64,000 nt of DNA from Leifsonia sp040686855 (GTDB taxonomy: Bacteria; Actinomycetota; Actinomycetes; Actinomycetales; Microbacteriaceae), in NCBI RefSeq assembly GCF_040686855.1, contig NZ_JBFBOG010000003.1, forward strand, positions 806,001 to 870,000, written 5' to 3'. Positions 63,374 to 64,000 of the stretch are shown here, piece after piece. The notes under the pieces were generated by a model. It worked only from the letters and a program-made list of their open reading frames with translations. It did not search any database and was not told where the DNA came from. The position numbers and the translations under genes were made by a program. The stretch's first letter is position 1; every line of letters starts with the position of its first letter.

Positions 63374-64000
63374 CGTCGGACCTCCATCCCGGCCGCGGCC
63401 AGTTCGTCCTTCACCTGATCGATCGTCAATTCGCCCTGGTGGAACACGCTCGCGGCGAGCACCGCGTCCGCTCCCGCCTCGATCGCGGGCACGAAGTCGC
63501 CGAGCCTTCCGGCGCCGCCCGACGCGATCACGGGGACCGTGCTCAGCGCGCGCATCTCGCGGATGAGCTCCAGGTCGAAGCCCTCCTTGGTGCCGTCGGC
63601 GTCGATGGAGTTGACCAGCAGCTCCCCCGCGCCCAGCTCGATCGCCCGCCGCGCCCACTCGAGCGCGTCGAGGTCGGTCTCGGTGCGGCCGCCGTGCGTG
63701 GTGACGACGAACCCGGACGGCGTCGCCGCCGAGCGCTTCACATCCAGGGACAGCACCAGCACCTGGGCGCCGAAGCGCGCGGCGATCTCGGCGATCAGCT
63801 CCGGGCGCGCGATGGCGGCCGAGTTGACGCCCACCTTGTCGGCGCCGTGGCCGAGCAGCTTGGCCACATCCTCCGGGCTGCGCACGCCGCCGCCGACGGT
63901 GAGCGGGATGAAGACCTGTTCGGCCGTCGCCCGCACCACGTCGTAGGTGGTGGCGCGGTCGTCGACCGTGGCGGTCACATCCAGGAAGGTCAGCTCGTCG
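63370..64000 (-). CDS. hisF: imidazole glycerol phosphate synthase subunit HisF (5' end outside window)
   Basis: About 210 C-terminal residues; the frame continues past the right edge (DELTFLDVTAT just inside it), so an in-frame GTG at 63978 is not the start. HisF makes imidazole glycerol phosphate with HisH. Phosphate-binding and catalytic segments seen: LTVGGGVRSPEDV, DKVGVNSAAI, LSLDVKRSAATP, GELLVNSIDADGTKEGFD (catalytic Asp) and VIASGGAGRLGDF. It heads the visible part of the his-trp operon. Confidence 0.95.
   Translation of the reverse strand, partial: DELTFLDVTATVDDRATTYDVVRATAEQVFIPLTVGGGVRSPEDVAKLLGHGADKVGVNSAAIARPELIAEIAARFGAQVLVLSLDVKRSAATPSGFVVTTHGGRTETDLDALEWARRAIELGAGELLVNSIDADGTKEGFDLELIREMRALSTVPVIASGGAGRLGDFVPAIEAGADAVLAASVFHQGELTIDQVKDELAAAGMEVRR

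Noticed and set aside
63978..63978. GTG at 63978 as the hisF start
   Set aside because: The frame continues upstream with typical HisF sequence (DELTFLDV), so the true start lies outside the window.

Overview
The window is a high-GC (about 70% by eye), gene-dense chromosomal segment of an actinobacterium. Several features point to the family Microbacteriaceae, close to Leifsonia: RbpA, WhiA, OpcA, HGxxPAAW and ANTAR-regulator genes, frequent GTG starts and ATGA/GTGA overlaps, and a gene order that joins two blocks also known from Mycobacterium (tkt-tal-zwf-opcA-pgl / secG-tpi-pgk-gap / whiA-rapZ-uvrC, and uvrA / uvrB-coaE-rpsA-polA-pdtaR / pyk / lgt-trp-his). The family assignment is inference. 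I saw no IS element, prophage, CRISPR array, integron or plasmid gene; this is core chromosome.

Layout. 1-6.5 kb (+): end of tkt, then tal, pgi, zwf, opcA and pgl, a pentose-phosphate operon ending at a perfect 16-bp hairpin. 6.6-11.0 kb (-): gap-pgk-tpiA-secG-rbpA with a terminator after rbpA, then an unknown 143-aa gene. 11.0-18.6 kb (-): sodA, whiA, rapZ, uvrC and uvrA, with a textbook LexA box ahead of uvrA. 18.8-23.1 kb (-): a five-gene DUF4129/MoxR/DUF58 membrane operon. 23.1-34 kb (-): uvrB, coaE, rpsA, an epimerase/DUF4166 pair, a DUF885 peptidase, a small unknown gene and polA. 34-41.6 kb: mixed single genes (hotdog thioesterase, PdtaR-like regulator, tRNA-Leu(CAA), FBP zinc protein, thioredoxin, metallo-beta-lactamase-fold protein, luciferase-like oxidoreductase, secreted protein, VOC protein, SGNH hydrolase, alpha/beta hydrolase). 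41.6-48.5 kb: phosphoketolase, GNAT, EamA exporter and a LolA-like/ABC exporter operon. 48.9-56.4 kb (-): pyk, then gltB-gltD. 56.6-64 kb (-): a his-trp-lgt operon (hisF, hisI, trpE, Trp-associated membrane protein, HGxxPAAW protein, trpC, trpB, trpA, lgt), with hisF cut by the window end.

Together the genes cover central carbon flow (oxidative and non-oxidative pentose phosphate pathway, lower glycolysis, pyruvate kinase, a phosphoketolase bypass), nitrogen assimilation, tryptophan and histidine synthesis, all three UvrABC subunits, and core replication and translation genes.

The most unusual signal is non-coding. Two intergenic segments (34418-34624 and 48631-48838) each carry six copies of a GGAGGA / TCCTCC motif in the same order of orientations (+ - - + + -), with almost identical spacing (about 35, 41, 44, 40, 34 nt) and the same total length (207 and 208 nt). 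This looks like a dispersed structured element or RNA built from Shine-Dalgarno and anti-Shine-Dalgarno-like arms. Other non-coding finds are a pair of DnaA boxes in a small intergenic gap, a MerR-style dyad in the thioredoxin promoter, several apparent leaderless promoters, and hairpins at convergent gene ends, one of them inside a coding region.
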